A program made the position numbers and the translations under genes. Positions 8,901 to 17,243 of a stretch of DNA of 51,515 nucleotides are shown piece after piece (the stretch's first letter is position 1; each line of letters opens with the position of its first letter). The stretch is from assembly GCF_000374165.1 (NCBI RefSeq), contig NZ_KB893743.1, positions 1-51,515 on the forward strand. The letters run 5' to 3'. The notes beneath the pieces were generated by a model. It ran no database searches. It worked only from the letters and a program-made list of their open reading frames with translations, and was not told the origin of the DNA. Source of the stretch: Parafrankia elaeagni. Lineage in GTDB: Bacteria; Actinomycetota; Actinomycetes; Frankiales; Frankiaceae.

Positions 8901-9360
8901 GGCATCATCATCGACGTTCAGATCGAAGCGAAGGTCGCGGATGCGGGTTCGTGTTGATCGGGGAGCTGAACCCGCAGGCCGAGGCCCACCCGCACCCGCT
9001 GCGCCACGACGGCTCACGGCCTGCTCGCAGCCGGCCGCAGCCGTGACGGCTACCGCGGATCACGCCGACGACCCTCGACCCTCGCCGGGGCCCGCGTCTG
9101 TCGCTGTCCTGGCCGCCGATGGGTCTGCTGGCGGGCGTCGAGCAGATCGTGGACCGGCGGAGGCGCCGCAAGCGTTGCCGGCAATGCCGGCGCTGTCCGA
9201 GGACCGGCCGAGCCCGGCAGGAAGACGGCAACCGGACCGTAGGGCGTTGGGGTCTATGCGACCGAGCGCCTGATTTACGTTATTCCGTTTTGCATCGTTT
9301 ATGCGTCCGGTGGGGCACTCCGCTCCGGCGGACCACCCGGCCAGGCCGCCGCCAACCCGC
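8901..9360. other. Intergenic stretch without a supported gene
   Basis: Open frames here are Arg/Pro/Gly-rich. A short Cys/Arg-rich run on the plus strand (near 9150-9215) resembles no family I know. I see no gene or clear signal. Confidence 0.4.
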
Positions 9361-9618
9361 CTACCTGACCAAGGCGCGCTGACCACTACTCTGCAGGGCT
9401 TCCGATCCTGTCGAGCGAATCGCCGCCGATAGCCGGAGGCCGTCGTTCGCGGCGTCGCTGACCAGGAACTTCCAGAGTTCCTGGTGCGGAGAAAGGGTGC
9501 TGGTGCAGGTGTTCTCCCCAGGTTCGTTGCCGCGGCAGGCCGAACCGGTCACACAACACATGTCGTGGTCACGCCCGTCCGGTCCTCGCCGGTTCGGGCG
9601 AGTCCGCATCGGGATCAT
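9361..9618 (-). CDS. Small hypothetical protein, uncertain
   Basis: An 85-residue frame from ATG 9618 contains a Cys-rich start (CCVTGSACRG, NTCTSTL) and a helix-like middle (HQELWKFLVSDAANDGLRLS). The Trp/Phe/Asp content differs from the surrounding Arg/Pro-rich spurious frames and resembles short actinobacterial proteins of unknown function. The frame stays open far upstream, the start is unclear, and no good ribosome-binding site is visible. Confidence 0.3.
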   Translation of the reverse strand: MIPMRTRPNRRGPDGRDHDMCCVTGSACRGNEPGENTCTSTLSPHQELWKFLVSDAANDGLRLSAAIRSTGSEALQSSGQRALVR

Positions 9619-9743
9619 CGCCGCCGGACTCGGCGGACTCGCGCTGGCTGGCGGGGAGACGCCGGAGCAGGCAACCACCTGAGCATGTCGACATCCGCCT
9701 GAGCGTTTCGAGAACGGGGAGCGGCGGACCCGCAGAGGCGGTG

Positions 9744-9778
9744 GACGGGCGACGGGCGACGGGCGACGGGCGACGGGC
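9744..9778. repeat. Five tandem copies of a 7-bp repeat (GACGGGC)
   Basis: Five perfect GACGGGC units end 35 bp before the NUDIX gene start, so they lie in its leader or promoter region. A 7-bp unit would change promoter spacing by a non-helical step if the copy number changed. Confidence 0.9.
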
Positions 9779-9813
9779 GGTGCTGCGGGGCGAGTGTCGC
9801 GTTTGCTATTACG

Positions 9814-10323
9814 GTGGTTCCTGTGGAGACGACCGCTGACTCGTCCGCGCTGGAATGGCGGCGCGGTCTCCCCCGCAAACGCATGGCGGCGGCGTGCGTC
9901 ATCGTCGACGACAACGACGACGGACAGGTGCTCCTGGTCCGTCCGACCTATCGGCCCGGGTGGGATCTGCCGGGCGGTGTCGTCGAGCAGGACGAGGCCC
10001 CGCTCGCGGCGGCCCGGCGCGAGCTCGCGGAGGAGCTGGGCCTGGACCGGGCGCCGGGCCGGCTGCTGGCGGTGGACTGGGTGCCGCCCTCGCCGCAGCG
10101 CACCGAGGGGCTGATCGTGGTGTTCGACGGCGGCCGGCTCACACGGGAGGAGGCCGGCCGCATCCGGCTGTCCGCCGACGAGCTGGCCGCCTGGTCGTTC
10201 GCCGCCGCCGACCAGCTGCCCGACCTCATGGCGCCCCTGCTGGCCCACCGGGTCGCCGCCTGCCTGGCGGCGCGGGCGGCCGGCACGACGGTCTACCTGG
10301 AGGACGGCGTGTTGCCGGGCTGA
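9814..10323 (+). CDS. NUDIX hydrolase
   Basis: This 169-residue protein carries a complete Nudix box at about residues 54-76: GGVVEQDEAPLAAARRELAE followed by ELGL, matching Gx5Ex7REUxEExGU. NUDIX enzymes cleave nucleoside diphosphates linked to another moiety. The short, generic sequence around the box does not allow a substrate call. Upstream residues (RKRMAAACVIVDDNDDGQVL) form the expected first strand. GTG 9814 is used as start. Its last 31 bases overlap the 3' end of the convergent UvrD-like helicase gene, so the two transcripts run into each other. A five-unit 7-bp repeat sits just upstream. Confidence 0.88.
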   Translation: MVPVETTADSSALEWRRGLPRKRMAAACVIVDDNDDGQVLLVRPTYRPGWDLPGGVVEQDEAPLAAARRELAEELGLDRAPGRLLAVDWVPPSPQRTEGLIVVFDGGRLTREEAGRIRLSADELAAWSFAAADQLPDLMAPLLAHRVAACLAARAAGTTVYLEDGVLPG

Positions 10324-12455
10324 CGTTGCCGCGGATCGGGGAGGAGAGGGGTGAGGAACGGGCTCTGGCCGCCGTGCCAGGAGACGAAGAGCTCCTCCCG
10401 CGCTCTGGTGCAGGCCACGAAGAGCAGGCAGCGCTCACGCTGGACGTCTCTGGCGTGCGCGACGTCGTCCTCGGCGGCTGGCGTGACCGCTCCCGAGGCC
10501 GGGACGTGTCCGTCGGTGACGCCGACGACGGCCACGCAGCGGAACTCGAGGCCCTTCATGCGGTGCATGGTGCCGACAGCGACGGCTGGTTCCGTGGGTG
10601 CGGCCTGTGCGGGTCTCTCCGTCGGCCGGGACAGGAGCCGGGCGGGGATGCCGAGCCGGTGCAGGGCGGGCAGCAGCGACTCGGCGAGCGTCCTGGAGCG
10701 CACAGCCACGCCGATCTCGTCGAGGGCGATCCCGGCACGCTGCCAGGCGCGCACCTGCTCGGCGGCGTCCCGCATCTCGTCGGCCCAGGTGGCGGCGCCG
10801 CGCAGGCGGGGCGTGAGGCCGTGGATCTCCGAGCGGCAGCCGGCCGCCGAGTCGAGGCCGCCGTCGATGTCGTCGATGGGTTCGCCGCGGAGCATGCCGA
10901 GGCTCCAGGCGAGGATCTCCGCGGTCGTCCGGTAGTTCACCGTGAGCCGGGTGGATCGGCCGACCACCGGGATGCCGAGTTCGCGCAGGCTGACCCGGTT
11001 GTTGTAGATGCGCTGGTGGGCGTCGCCGGCCACGAAGATGTCGTCCGTGCCCGGTTCGACCGCCGCGCGCAGGAGGCGCCACTGCACCGGGCTCAGGTCC
11101 TGTGCCTCGTCGATCACGGCATGCCGGTAGGGGCGCTGCGGCGTCCGTTCGAGGATGCGCGCGGCCTCGACGCAGATCATCTCGTGGGTCCATCGACGGG
11201 ATGCCCGCAGTTCTCGGTCGAACCGCTGCCAGGCGGCCCACACCTGGGCCCGCTGGCGTGGCCCGAGCGGGCGGCTCCGGCCGGCCCGGCGCGCCTGCTG
11301 GTAGGCGTGCTCGGTGGTGATCTCCTGTGCCAGGATGACCTGCCGCCACTCCTCCGACAGGAACGTCTCGGAGAAGGGAAGAGCGAGGGTGTGCACGACC
11401 GTGCGCCACACCGCACGTTCCTCGGTGTCGGTCAGGATGGCCGGCTGCGGGTTCCCGGTCCGGAAGATCTCGTACGCGATCTTGTTGACGGTCGCGACGG
11501 TGACGCGTTCCCGCAGGCTCGGGTCGGGCACCAGCAGGTCGAGGTCGGTGGCGAGGGAGGCGGCCATCGTCGAGGTGAAGGTCGTCAGGAGCACCTGGCC
11601 GGTGCCCTGCGCGGCGAGGTGGTGCGCCCGGTGCAGCGCGACGACGGTCTTGCCTGTCCCCGGCCCACCGGTCACCCGGGCGGGGCCGCGGAACCTGGCC
11701 TGCGCGAGGCGGCGCTGGGTCGGGTGCAGGTACACCCGCCACAGGGCGAACGGGTGCCGGAACACCTCGAGCAGCTCGTCCGGCCCGTCGACGAGGACGA
11801 CCCGGTCAGTGCTGCGTTCGACCGCGGCCGCCACGTCGTCGGCGTCGATGGAAGCCCGCTCGGCCTCGGACACCGCGCCGATCTCCGCCCACACCTCTTC
11901 CGGTGTCAGGCCCGCGGCCAGGCCGAACAGCGCGTCCCACTGGTTGGGTGGGAGGAAACCGCGCGCCATCTCCAGCTGTCGGACGTCGGTGAGCACGCGG
12001 GCGAAGGCGAGTGTCTGCTCGTCGACGCCGAGGCGGCGAAGGTCCTTGTCCGCGACGAGCGTGAAGAGCCGGTCCGGGGCCTGCTCCGCCACCGCGGCCA
12101 GCGCCGGGAGGGTGGCGTCGATCGCGACAACGTCGCGGATCTCGATGCGTCCGGTGGCCGCGTTGACGGAGGCACGGCGGCGCTGGGCCCAGGCGTAGGC
12201 GTCGTCGTGCGGGAGCACCTTCAGCAGGGTGTAGGTGTCGCCGCTGTCCGGTGCGAGGATGATGCCGCGCCAGAACCTGTCGATGCGGATCGATCGGAAC
12301 CGGTCGTCCCGGGCGTTGCCGATCTTCTCCAGGTGCAGGCCGGTGTGGGTGGCCGCCTCGAACCTGGCGAAGACGTCGAGCACCCGGTTCTGTACCTGCT
12401 TCTCCAACGCCGCGAAGCCGAGCAGGAAGTCCTTGTCGATCCCCAGTCGCGCCAT
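10293..12455 (-). CDS. UvrD/Rep-type superfamily 1 helicase with RelE/ParE-like N-terminus
   Basis: From ATG 12455 (preceded by GGTGGGAGGGAC, a strong ribosome-binding site) this is 720 residues. The first ~100 residues (MARLGIDKDFLLGF, FRSIRIDRFWRGIILAPDSG, VLPHDDAYAWAQRR) resemble the RelE/ParE-like fold found fused to some helicases. After a ~100-residue linker the SF1 core follows: Walker A VTGGPGTGKTVVALHRAHHL, motif II VIDEAQDLSPVQWRLL, motif III-like FVAGDAHQRIYN, GTMHRMKGLEFRCVAVVG and motif VI ACTRAREELFVS. It is the last gene of the drmABC operon, 88 bp after the kinase. A role in unwinding or resecting invading DNA is inferred. The N-terminal domain may bind RNA or the ribosome, or may only be a structural relic. 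Confidence 0.85.
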   Translation of the reverse strand: MARLGIDKDFLLGFAALEKQVQNRVLDVFARFEAATHTGLHLEKIGNARDDRFRSIRIDRFWRGIILAPDSGDTYTLLKVLPHDDAYAWAQRRRASVNAATGRIEIRDVVAIDATLPALAAVAEQAPDRLFTLVADKDLRRLGVDEQTLAFARVLTDVRQLEMARGFLPPNQWDALFGLAAGLTPEEVWAEIGAVSEAERASIDADDVAAAVERSTDRVVLVDGPDELLEVFRHPFALWRVYLHPTQRRLAQARFRGPARVTGGPGTGKTVVALHRAHHLAAQGTGQVLLTTFTSTMAASLATDLDLLVPDPSLRERVTVATVNKIAYEIFRTGNPQPAILTDTEERAVWRTVVHTLALPFSETFLSEEWRQVILAQEITTEHAYQQARRAGRSRPLGPRQRAQVWAAWQRFDRELRASRRWTHEMICVEAARILERTPQRPYRHAVIDEAQDLSPVQWRLLRAAVEPGTDDIFVAGDAHQRIYNNRVSLRELGIPVVGRSTRLTVNYRTTAEILAWSLGMLRGEPIDDIDGGLDSAAGCRSEIHGLTPRLRGAATWADEMRDAAEQVRAWQRAGIALDEIGVAVRSRTLAESLLPALHRLGIPARLLSRPTERPAQAAPTEPAVAVGTMHRMKGLEFRCVAVVGVTDGHVPASGAVTPAAEDDVAHARDVQRERCLLFVACTRAREELFVSWHGGQSPFLTPLLPDPRQRQPGNTPSSR

Positions 12456-12543
12456 GTCGTCCCTCCCACCGTGTCCCCGGGTTCGAAGCCCCGGAGTTCG
12501 TGAGCCCCGGGGCTCGTGAGCCCCGACGTGCGTGAGCTCCGTG

Positions 12544-14145
12544 TCAGGTCTGGCTGCCCACCGCCGCGCCGTCGGCACCTGCGAGCAGCTCGCGGACCAC
12601 GGGCACCAGGGGATGGTCCGGCCCCCAGACCCGCTGCAGGTCGGCCAGCAGCGCGGCGAGGGTCTGCGCGGCGGCCGCCCGCTGACCGGCGCCCAGCTGC
12701 AGCAGGCCGATCTGGCGGCGCAGTTCCAGGACCCGCGGGTCGTCCGCGCCGAACGCCCGGGTCTCGTCGGCCAGCAGCGCGCCGAGCTGTTCCAGTGCCC
12801 GTGCCGTGTCGCCGATCAGAGCCCGGCAGGTCGCCTCCCGCAGACGTGCGAGCAGCAGCCGTTCGCTGTCGCGACCATCCCGGCGGGTGAGATCGGTGAC
12901 GAGCCCCGCATACTCGTCGACGGCCCGGCGGAAGTCACCTCCCTCGAACATCAGCTCGGCGAGCTCGAGGCGCAGCGAGAGCACATCGGCGTTGTCGGCG
13001 CCCAGCGCCCGGCCGGCCCGGTCGACCGCCTCGGCCAGGATCGCGGCGGCCTGGCTGTGACGGGAGGATCGGGCGAGGGAGCGGGCCTCGTCCCGGATCT
13101 GGCGAAGTTCGGCCTGGTCGATGCCACCGTCGGCCGGCGGGGCAGTCGCGGGTGAGGCAGTCGCGGGTGAGGCAGTAACGGGCGACGTGGTGGCGGGCGA
13201 CGTGGTGGCGGGCGGGGCAGTGGCGGGCGGGTGCACGCGGGCAGTGATCCTGCTGTACATCCGCACGGTGTTGTCCGCGGCGGGGTCGACGAAACCGGGG
13301 AGCGCGGCCAGGTCGTCCGCCCAGCCGGTCAGGGCCTCGTACACGGCCTCGGCGCTGGCCGGCCGTTCCTCCGGCACCTTGCGCAGCAGGTCGGCGACCA
13401 GTTCGTCGAGGTCGGCGGGAACGTCGACGCGCAGGGCGCTGACCCGCACCGGGACCTCCTCGACCTGCTGGTGCATCACCGAGTAGGACGACGAACCGGC
13501 GAAGACCCGGCCGCCGGTCAGCATCTCGAACAGGGTGGCGCCCAGTGCGTACAGGTCGGTGGCCGGTGCGCTGATGCCGGCGAGCACCTGCTCCGGGGCC
13601 ATGTAGGCGGGGCTGCCGAGATGCTGCCCGGTCACGGTGATTCTCGACAGGTCGGTGCGGTCGAGTGCGACCGCGAGGCCGAAGTCGAGGACCTTGACGG
13701 TGCCGTCCGGCTCCAGCATCAGGTTGCCCGGTTTGAGATCACGGTGGACCAGGGACGCCCGGTGCGCGACGGCCAGCACCGAGGCGGCCTGCGCCGCGAT
13801 GGCGGCCGCCCACCCGACGGGCAGTGCTCCCTGCTCGGCGACGAGATCGGCGACGCTGATGCCGTGCACCCGCTGCATGACCAGATAGGGGCGACCGTCG
13901 TGCGTTCCGGCGTCATAGACCGCGGGCACCCCCGGATGTACCAGCCGGGCGGTGATGCGCGACTCCCGGATGAAACGACGAACAAGTTCCTCGTCGGGCC
14001 GGCCGTCCGGAAATCGGACGAACTTGACCGCGATCTCCCGGTCGAGTTTCACGTCACGACCGACCCAGACCTCGCCCATTCCGCCTCTGGCGAGCGGCAG
14101 GGACTCCAGCTCATATCTCCGGTCGATCATCCAGCGACCTGCCAT
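12544..14145 (-). CDS. Cytoplasmic Ser/Thr protein kinase with TPR-like C-terminus
   Basis: This 533-residue protein has a complete Hanks-type kinase domain at about residues 10-275: Gly loop LARGGMGEVWVGRD, Lys in IAVKFVRF, HRDLKPGN, VLDFGLAVALD and SPAYMAPEQ. An Ala/Pro/Thr linker of repeated PATA/PATTS units follows (about 13,140-13,230). The rest is about 190 residues of helical repeats (SRHSQAAAILAEAVDRAGRA, RRAVDEYAGLVTDLTR, TARALEQLGALLADETRAFG) of tetratricopeptide type. No membrane segment is visible, so it should be cytoplasmic. GTG 14148 directly precedes ATG 14145; either may be used. It lies 84 bp after the methylase in the drmABC operon. A kinase here may sense infection or control the system, as PglW does in Pgl; that is inference. 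Confidence 0.88.
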   Translation of the reverse strand: MAGRWMIDRRYELESLPLARGGMGEVWVGRDVKLDREIAVKFVRFPDGRPDEELVRRFIRESRITARLVHPGVPAVYDAGTHDGRPYLVMQRVHGISVADLVAEQGALPVGWAAAIAAQAASVLAVAHRASLVHRDLKPGNLMLEPDGTVKVLDFGLAVALDRTDLSRITVTGQHLGSPAYMAPEQVLAGISAPATDLYALGATLFEMLTGGRVFAGSSSYSVMHQQVEEVPVRVSALRVDVPADLDELVADLLRKVPEERPASAEAVYEALTGWADDLAALPGFVDPAADNTVRMYSRITARVHPPATAPPATTSPATTSPVTASPATASPATAPPADGGIDQAELRQIRDEARSLARSSRHSQAAAILAEAVDRAGRALGADNADVLSLRLELAELMFEGGDFRRAVDEYAGLVTDLTRRDGRDSERLLLARLREATCRALIGDTARALEQLGALLADETRAFGADDPRVLELRRQIGLLQLGAGQRAAAAQTLAALLADLQRVWGPDHPLVPVVRELLAGADGAAVGSQT

Positions 14146-14229
14146 CACACCCCCGTGCAGCTGCCCCTGTCGGACGACCCGAAATGATACGTCAGTCGGT
14201 AAAAATCCCGGCTCCCGAACCTGGAATTG

Positions 14230-16344
14230 TCAGGACCGGGTACGGTCTCCGGGCCTGCGCCGGCTGTCGACCGCACCGAGGTATCCGATCTGGATGATCT
14301 CGGCGCCCAGTTCGGAGACCTGGCGCACCGCCTTCTCCAGCTGTCCGAGCCGGTGGAAGTCCGCCGCCAGTTCCCGCTGGTCGGCGAGCTCCAGCGCGGG
14401 TATCGGGATCCGCCGCAGGTCCGGCAGTGACAGCGTCCCGGCCGGGCGGCCGCGATCCGGGTCATCGTCGCCTCGGCCGTGCGCCGCGGCCGGCCGGGAG
14501 CCCGCGGCCCGCAGACTTCCGGCCAGGAAATGAGGATCGAGGCGGTCGGGGTCGACACGCAGGAGCGCGACCTTCGGTCCGAGCACGGCGCCGGCCTCCT
14601 CGATCACCGTCGCCGCGATGCCGCCGTCCGTCGTCACGCAGACCACGTCGCCGGCCTGAAGCCGCAGCATTCCGGCACGGTCACCTGTCCGTCCGGTCGG
14701 GCCGCGGTCGTGCCGCACATCACCAGCGGTGAACATCGGCAGATCACCGCCGTCGGCTCTGGTCTGCAGGGACGCCGTCAGCATTGCCAGCGCCCCTTCT
14801 TTCGTCAGCTCACCCACCGTGTTCCAGGCGGACGGGGCTACCCTGCCCGTTTCGGGGGAGGCTGCCGATGCCGCGACAGAAGTGGGCTCACCGGCAGAAA
14901 CCGAAAGGGCCGGCGGCGACATACTCGCCGTGAGCGCGGACAGTGACGACAATGCCGTCCGGAGTTTCTCGCGCACCGCCGGAAAACCGCGCTCGGCACC
15001 GTCTGCCGGAAGCACGGCGACGCGCGGGCGCGGGCTGAGGTCGACCTGGTCGTCGAGCAGGTCGGCGACGGGAACTCGCCGGTATCCGGGTGATGGTTCC
15101 GCGCTGACCGTGCGCAGGTCCGCGCCGGCCAGGCCCATGAGTACCCGGGGGTCGGGTGGCCGGCCGTCGGGCACCCGCAGCACCCAGAGGTCGGGTGTGG
15201 AACCGGCGCCGAACACGTCGGGTGGCAGTTCGAGCACGGCACGCAGCGCCCCGGCACGCAGCAGGTTCGCCCTGATCCGCCGCCCGGCGGGGCGGGAGGC
15301 GGCGGCTGCCGGCAGGACGAGGAGCACCGCGGCACCGGGCCGGCCGTGCGCGAGGCAGTGCTGCAGCCAGGCCAGTTCCGGTTCGCCGCGGGGTGGGACG
15401 CCGTAGCGCCACCAGGGCGACCCGAGCAGGTCCTCGTGTCCCCAGGAGCGCTGACCGGAGGGAGGCGCGCACAGCACGACGTCGGCCTGTTCCCCGGTGA
15501 AGGCATCCGCGAGCAGGGAGTCCGCCGCGGCGATCCGGGCGTCGGCACCGTGGAGCAGCAGGCCCGCGGCGGTGATCCGCGCCGCTGTCGGGTCGACGTC
15601 CTGGCCGAGCAGCCGGCCCGCGCCGGCGGCCCGCGCCGCGTCGAGCAGGCCGCCGACCCCGCAGGCCGGGTCGAGAACGGTGAGCTCTTCGGCGCCGCGC
15701 CGCACACCCGCGAGCCGGACCATGAGGTCCGCGACTGCGGCCGGGGGCCCGCCGACCTGCCGGGAGTACACCTCGCGATAGCGCTGACGCAGGACCTCGA
15801 AGAGAGCGGGATACCCGGCCTGGTCGGCGGCGGTGGCGGCGGTCCGGGCGACCGGCACCCAGCTCGCCTCCCATCCGGAGGAGGGAGCGGCACCGGGCGA
15901 CCGGTGCGGCAGCTCGGACGCGGCCCGGTCGATCGCGGGCCCCAGCAGGCGGGCGGCGACGTCGTCGGGCTCACCGAGCGTTACGTCCGCCGCCTCCCGC
16001 TCGCGCTGGCGGTAGAGCAGGAAGCCGCCGAGGTGTCCGACGAGTTCGCCCAGGTGCGGGTCGTCGACGGTGCCGCGGATCTGCTGCCACACCCGGTCGC
16101 CGGCCTCGACTTGGAACGGGCGGCCATGCCGGTCGAACCAGGTCTCCACCGCGGCGAGCGCGAACAGCGGGCTGCTGGAGGTGCCGGCGACCGGGGTCGG
16201 GAAGTCGTCGAACCGGCGCCTCCAGTTGCTGACGGCCGCCCGCCCGACGCCGGCGATGCGCGCGATGTCCGACGCGGTGACCGTGGCGGTGACCGGCGCG
16301 GTGGTCGGGGCGGTGGTCGGCGCGGGAGCGTTCCGATCGGGCAT
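14230..16344 (-). CDS. HsdM-like N6-adenine methylase fused to an HsdS-like region, motif IV altered
   Basis: This 704-residue protein starts at ATG 16344, three bases after the drmC stop. Residues ~22-70 form an HTH (ASDIARIAGVGRAAVSNWRR). The methyltransferase core follows, with SAM-binding motif I LDPACGVGGLLDAAR (Asp225) and a motif II-like LGQDVDP. Motif IV, normally NPPY/F, reads CAPPSG (residues 292-297), so the Asn and aromatic residue needed for N6 methylation are both replaced. The C-terminal ~150 residues resemble a type I specificity half (GDVVCVTTDGGIAATVIEEA, LSLPDLRRIPIPALELADQR, then a long helix). It could bind specific DNA without methylating it, or have unusual chemistry. 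Position marks it as part of the drmABC operon, where DISARM normally has a true methylase. Confidence 0.82.
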   Translation of the reverse strand: MPDRNAPAPTTAPTTAPVTATVTASDIARIAGVGRAAVSNWRRRFDDFPTPVAGTSSSPLFALAAVETWFDRHGRPFQVEAGDRVWQQIRGTVDDPHLGELVGHLGGFLLYRQREREAADVTLGEPDDVAARLLGPAIDRAASELPHRSPGAAPSSGWEASWVPVARTAATAADQAGYPALFEVLRQRYREVYSRQVGGPPAAVADLMVRLAGVRRGAEELTVLDPACGVGGLLDAARAAGAGRLLGQDVDPTAARITAAGLLLHGADARIAAADSLLADAFTGEQADVVLCAPPSGQRSWGHEDLLGSPWWRYGVPPRGEPELAWLQHCLAHGRPGAAVLLVLPAAAASRPAGRRIRANLLRAGALRAVLELPPDVFGAGSTPDLWVLRVPDGRPPDPRVLMGLAGADLRTVSAEPSPGYRRVPVADLLDDQVDLSPRPRVAVLPADGAERGFPAVREKLRTALSSLSALTASMSPPALSVSAGEPTSVAASAASPETGRVAPSAWNTVGELTKEGALAMLTASLQTRADGGDLPMFTAGDVRHDRGPTGRTGDRAGMLRLQAGDVVCVTTDGGIAATVIEEAGAVLGPKVALLRVDPDRLDPHFLAGSLRAAGSRPAAAHGRGDDDPDRGRPAGTLSLPDLRRIPIPALELADQRELAADFHRLGQLEKAVRQVSELGAEIIQIGYLGAVDSRRRPGDRTRS

Positions 16345-16347
16345 CGT

Positions 16348-17223
16348 TCAGCCTCCGTCCGCCCGCTCGGCGCCGACGGGCAGGCGGGTGAGCACGCCGC
16401 TGGTCCGCAGCGCGGCGAGATGCTCCGCGGCCCGGCGCGGTGGTGCCCCGCCGCGGACGAGCAGGCCGGCTTCGATGTTCTCCTCGACGCCCGTGGAGGT
16501 GAGGTTGGCGCTCGACACCAGCAGCGCCCGCCGGTCCGCGACGGCGATCTTGGCGTGCATGCGGGCACCGGGATGACCGCGGCGGGCGGTGGGCCAGTGC
16601 CACAGTTCGACCCCACGCACCCCGGCGAACGCGGCTGCCGGCTCGCTGCCCGCCAGCCCGCCGCCGGCCCCCTGCAGGGTCTCGACGACGACGCTGACCG
16701 CGACCCCTCGCGCCGTCGCGGCGCCGAGCGCGGCCAGCAGCGGCGGGTAGGGGCGTGCCGCGTAGGTGGCGAGCATCAGTTCCGTGGTGGCCTCGGCGAC
16801 CAGGTCGACCAGTACCCGGGCGGTCGCCCGCACTGGCACCGAGCTGCTGCCCGGCCCGCTCCACACCGACTCCACCCGGGTCTCGGTGGCCCGTCGCGCA
16901 TACCCGGCGCTGACCCCGCGCAGGTAGGCGGCCGCCTCGGCCGGGGGAACGCCCTCGGCACGGCGAGCGCGCAGCACCGCCCGGACGGTGTCGCGCGCCG
17001 CGGGGCCGGCGACCGTCGCGACCAGTGCGTCGTCCCACCCGGCCCCCGCCACGGCCTCCCGGGGCAGCGCAGGTCGCGTCCCGGCCCGGTCGACGAGTTC
17101 GTCCGCGAGTGTTCTGAGCCGGGACGGACCCAGCGCGCTCACCGCCGCCTCGACGGTCGCGGCGAACAGACCGCCGGGCTCGTGGTCGGACCCCACCATG
17201 CCTGCGTCACCCACGTCCATCAC
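16348..17223 (-). CDS. drmC: DISARM-associated phospholipase D-like protein DrmC
   Basis: This 291-residue protein contains one PLD motif at about residues 223-242 (HAKIAVADRRALLVSSANLT, HxK(x)4D with the following Ser/Asn). A partner strand is seen in LMLATYAARPYPPLLAALGA. Single-motif members normally dimerise to build the active site and include nucleases such as Nuc. An N-terminal helical domain precedes it. In DISARM, DrmC is the PLD protein encoded after drmA and drmB, the same order as here. It lies 20 bp after drmB and 3 bp before the methylase. DrmC is reported to be dispensable for protection in the first characterised DISARM systems, so its role here is open. Confidence 0.85.
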   Translation of the reverse strand: MMDVGDAGMVGSDHEPGGLFAATVEAAVSALGPSRLRTLADELVDRAGTRPALPREAVAGAGWDDALVATVAGPAARDTVRAVLRARRAEGVPPAEAAAYLRGVSAGYARRATETRVESVWSGPGSSSVPVRATARVLVDLVAEATTELMLATYAARPYPPLLAALGAATARGVAVSVVVETLQGAGGGLAGSEPAAAFAGVRGVELWHWPTARRGHPGARMHAKIAVADRRALLVSSANLTSTGVEENIEAGLLVRGGAPPRRAAEHLAALRTSGVLTRLPVGAERADGG

Positions 17224-17243
17224 CGGGTCACCACGTCACCGCG

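Noticed and set aside
9855-12503. Long plus-strand frame opposite the UvrD-like gene
   Set aside because: Shadow of the helicase gene and NUDIX frame; composition is low-complexity and no family motif is seen.
14230-16344. Standard DISARM drmMI methylase
   Set aside because: Length (704 aa), HTH start, HsdS-like end and APPS motif do not fit the large PglX-like DrmMI or the C5-type DrmMII.
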